Part shown: positions 6,478 through 7,678 of the stretch, one piece after another
How the letters are laid out: every line of letters starts with the position of its first letter
Numbering within the stretch: position 1 is the first letter of the stretch
Assembly (NCBI GenBank): GCA_002329645.1
Contig: DCTS01000005.1
Coordinates: 16,608-24,285, forward strand
DNA length: 7,678 nt
Source of the DNA: Lachnoclostridium sp. UBA1434
GTDB taxonomy: Bacteria; Bacillota; Clostridia; Lachnospirales; Lachnospiraceae
Direction of reading: 5' to 3'
The notes under the pieces: generated by a model
Database searches by the model: none
What the model was told of the DNA's origin: nothing
Seen by the model: the letters and a program-made list of their open reading frames with translations, nothing else
Program-made: the position numbers and the translations under genes

Positions 6478-6515
6478 ATGCTCGGAATCTGCACAGGCGG
6501 GTTCCGAGTATTTGT
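6478..6515 (+). terminator. Probable intrinsic terminator after the slipin gene / before argF
   Basis: CTCGGAATCTGC (6481-6492) pairs continuously with GCGGGTTCCGAG (6497-6508): 12 base pairs with two G-U pairs and a four-base loop ACAG. Weaker pairs (6478-6480 with 6509-6511) extend it. A T-rich tail, TATTTGTATT (6509-6518), follows. It would end the nfeD-slipin transcript 60 bases after the stop. The tail is interrupted by G and A, so termination may be partial. Confidence 0.65.
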
Positions 6516-6520
6516 ATTAA

Positions 6521-6525
6521 AAGGA
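6521..6525 (+). promoter_or_regulatory. Ribosome binding site used to choose the argF start
   Basis: AAGGA ends five bases before ATG 6531. A second copy (6526-6530, AAGGA) ends 12 bases before an alternative ATG at 6543. Spacing favours 6531, while homology (family members usually begin near MNLKGRNFL) favours 6543. Both starts are in frame. Confidence 0.45.
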
Positions 6526-6530
6526 AAGGA

Positions 6531-7529
6531 ATGGACATTTTTATGGTAAACTTAAAAGGACGTAATTTCTTAAAACTGCTTGATTTTACACCGGAGGAAA
6601 TCCAGTACCTTCTGGATTTAGCCGCAGAATTAAAGGAAAAGAAAAAGAAGGGCGTACTGCATGATACCCTGCGCGGTAAAAACGTAGCCCTGATTTTTGA
6701 AAAGACCAGCACCCGTACCCGCTGCTCTTTTGAAGTAGCGGCGCACGACCTCGGCATGGGCACTACCTATTTGGACCCCACCGGTTCCCAGATTGGCAAA
6801 AAGGAAAGCATTGCGGATACCGCAAGAGTATTGGGACGTATGTACGAAGGCATCGAATACCGCGGTTTCGGACAGGATATCGTGGAAGAGCTGGCAAAAT
6901 ACGCAGGCGTGCCGGTATGGAACGGACTTACCAATGAGTTCCATCCCACCCAGATGCTTGCAGACCTACTGACCATCAAAGAACACTTAGGACGCATCAA
7001 GGGCGTCAAACTTACATACATGGGCGATGCCCGTTACAATATGGGCAACTCCTTAATGGTGGCCTGTGCGAAAATGGGCAGGCACTTTACCGCCTGCACC
7101 ACGAAGGAATATTTCCCGGATGCGTCACTGGTAGCAGAATGTGAGAAAATTGCAGCGCAGACCGGCGGCAGCATTACCCTGACCGAGGATGTTACGGCGG
7201 GCACTAAGGGGGCAGATGTCATCTACACCGATGTATGGGTTTCCATGGGCGAGCCGGACGAAGTATGGAGCAGCCGTATCAAGGCACTAAGTCCTTATCA
7301 GGTAAATAAAAAAGTAATGGAGAATGCCGGAGAACAGGCTATTTTCATGCACTGCCTCCCCGCCTTCCATGACCTGAAGACCAAGATTGGCAAAGAAGTG
7401 GAAGCAAAATTCGGTATGTCCGAGCTGGAAGTAACCGATGAAGTATTTGAGTCCGCCCAGTCCGTAGTCTTTGACGAAGCGGAAAACAGAATGCATACCA
7501 TCAAGGCGGTTATGGCGGCAACTCTGTAA
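6531..7529 (+). CDS. argF: Ornithine carbamoyltransferase
   Basis: This cytoplasmic enzyme condenses ornithine with carbamoyl phosphate to make citrulline, a step of arginine synthesis. The 332-residue protein is complete. The carbamoyl-phosphate binding motif STRTR is at 60-64, HPTQ at 138-141, the ornithine-binding DVWVSMGE at 234-241 with its SMG loop, and the catalytic HCLPA at 274-278. MDIFMVNLKGRNFLKLLDFT is the N-terminus from ATG 6531; a start at ATG 6543 (328 residues) is equally consistent with relatives. No arcA or arcC (arginine deiminase pathway) genes lie nearby, so the biosynthetic role is more likely, but argF and arcB products cannot be told apart by eye. Arg codons are mostly CGT/CGC, unlike the AGG/AGA-rich prfA. 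The birA-like gene follows after 34 bases. A terminator hairpin just upstream leaves no room for a normal promoter. Confidence 0.96.
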   Translation: MDIFMVNLKGRNFLKLLDFTPEEIQYLLDLAAELKEKKKKGVLHDTLRGKNVALIFEKTSTRTRCSFEVAAHDLGMGTTYLDPTGSQIGKKESIADTARVLGRMYEGIEYRGFGQDIVEELAKYAGVPVWNGLTNEFHPTQMLADLLTIKEHLGRIKGVKLTYMGDARYNMGNSLMVACAKMGRHFTACTTKEYFPDASLVAECEKIAAQTGGSITLTEDVTAGTKGADVIYTDVWVSMGEPDEVWSSRIKALSPYQVNKKVMENAGEQAIFMHCLPAFHDLKTKIGKEVEAKFGMSELEVTDEVFESAQSVVFDEAENRMHTIKAVMAATL

Positions 7530-7563
7530 CAGGCAGTAACGGCAGAAACGGAAAGACAGGAAT

Positions 7564-7678
7564 ATGACTTTGCAGAAGAAAGTAAAAACAGAGATTGTAT
7601 GGCTCCCGAGCATCGACTCCACCAATGAGGAAATCAAGCGGAAAGCAGCGGAGGGCGCAGCGGAAGGACTGGTAATAG
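7564..7678 (+). CDS. birA: Biotin-[acetyl-CoA-carboxylase] ligase (BirA-like), 3' partial
   Basis: The first 38 codons are visible before the window ends: a short basic start, then VWLPSIDSTNEEIKRKAAEG and AAEGLVI. The pattern 'hydrophobic, then (I/V)DSTN, then about 12-20 residues to EG(x)V' is the start of the catalytic domain of biotin-protein ligases, in which Ser-Thr-Asn lies close to the biotin site. The catalytic domain begins within a few residues of the start, so this would be the short form without an N-terminal helix-turn-helix and therefore a ligase rather than a biotin-operon repressor. The start ATG 7564 has only AGGA (7558-7561) two bases before it; TTG 7570 would be better spaced. 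The GRGR motif that would confirm the call lies beyond the window. Confidence 0.75.
   Translation, partial: MTLQKKVKTEIVWLPSIDSTNEEIKRKAAEGAAEGLVI

Larger units (their letters stand above)
6457..6530 (+). promoter_or_regulatory. Attenuator-like leader between the slipin gene and argF
   Basis: Four segments can pair in competing ways: A GGAATC (6457-6462), B GATTCT (6468-6473), C GGAATCT (6484-6490) and D GGGTTCC (6499-6505). A and C share the same core, so B can pair with either, and C with D forms the terminator. This is the geometry of a transcription attenuator. The A-B and B-C pairings are only five to seven base pairs, far weaker than C-D, so the effect may be slight or incidental. No arginine-rich leader peptide and no clear ArgR box are visible. 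Confidence 0.35.

Noticed and set aside
6475..6549. 24-codon open frame starting at ATG 6475 and overlapping the argF start, a possible leader peptide
   Set aside because: It has no proper ribosome binding site, only one Arg codon and runs through the terminator hairpin, so it is probably chance.

Overview
The window looks like a chromosomal segment of a low-to-mid GC Firmicute of class Clostridia, most likely Lachnospiraceae or a close relative. This is inferred from strong GGAGG-type ribosome binding sites, tightly packed same-strand genes, and protein sequences such as the GNGGQCVNTTDSAVR stretch of release factor 1 and the LKGRNFLKLLDFTPEE start of ornithine carbamoyltransferase. All nine genes lie on the + strand. 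The first (yqhQ) and last (birA) are cut by the window edges. I see no tRNA, rRNA, CRISPR array, insertion sequence or prophage gene.

Positions 1-3372 hold a translation-related operon: the end of a DUF1385 (YqhQ) membrane protein with an unusually long charged tail, then prmC, prfA and a SpoU/TrmH-family rRNA 2'-O-methyltransferase, separated by 35, 13 and 1 bases. PrmC methylates the GGQ glutamine of release factors, so enzyme and substrate are neighbours. Positions 3428-4882 hold a two-gene unit: a soluble VTC-type polyphosphate polymerase and a four-helix DUF4956 membrane protein. This recurring bacterial pair has a poorly known role.

Positions 4883-5075 are non-coding. They carry a plausible sigma-A promoter and a leader of about 130 bases with three strong hairpins. 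The 3' arm of the first hairpin can instead pair with the ribosome binding site of the next gene, so the leader looks like an RNA switch, although I match it to no known riboswitch class. It precedes a short NfeD-like membrane protein and, directly abutting it, a SPFH/band-7 slipin; this is the classical NfeD-slipin membrane-organising pair.

Between the slipin and argF (6450-6530) lies a 12-bp hairpin with a T-rich tail, a probable intrinsic terminator. Upstream segments could form competing hairpins, and there is no room for a normal promoter between the terminator and argF, which suggests attenuation or readthrough. argF (ornithine carbamoyltransferase, arginine pathway) is complete and is followed by the first 38 codons of a birA-like biotin-protein ligase. 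Codon choice shifts within the last part of the slipin gene and argF toward GAA and CGT/CGC, unlike the AGG/AGA- and GAG-rich genes upstream.

The most interesting items are the nfeD leader RNA, the VTC-DUF4956 pair and the attenuator-like region before argF.
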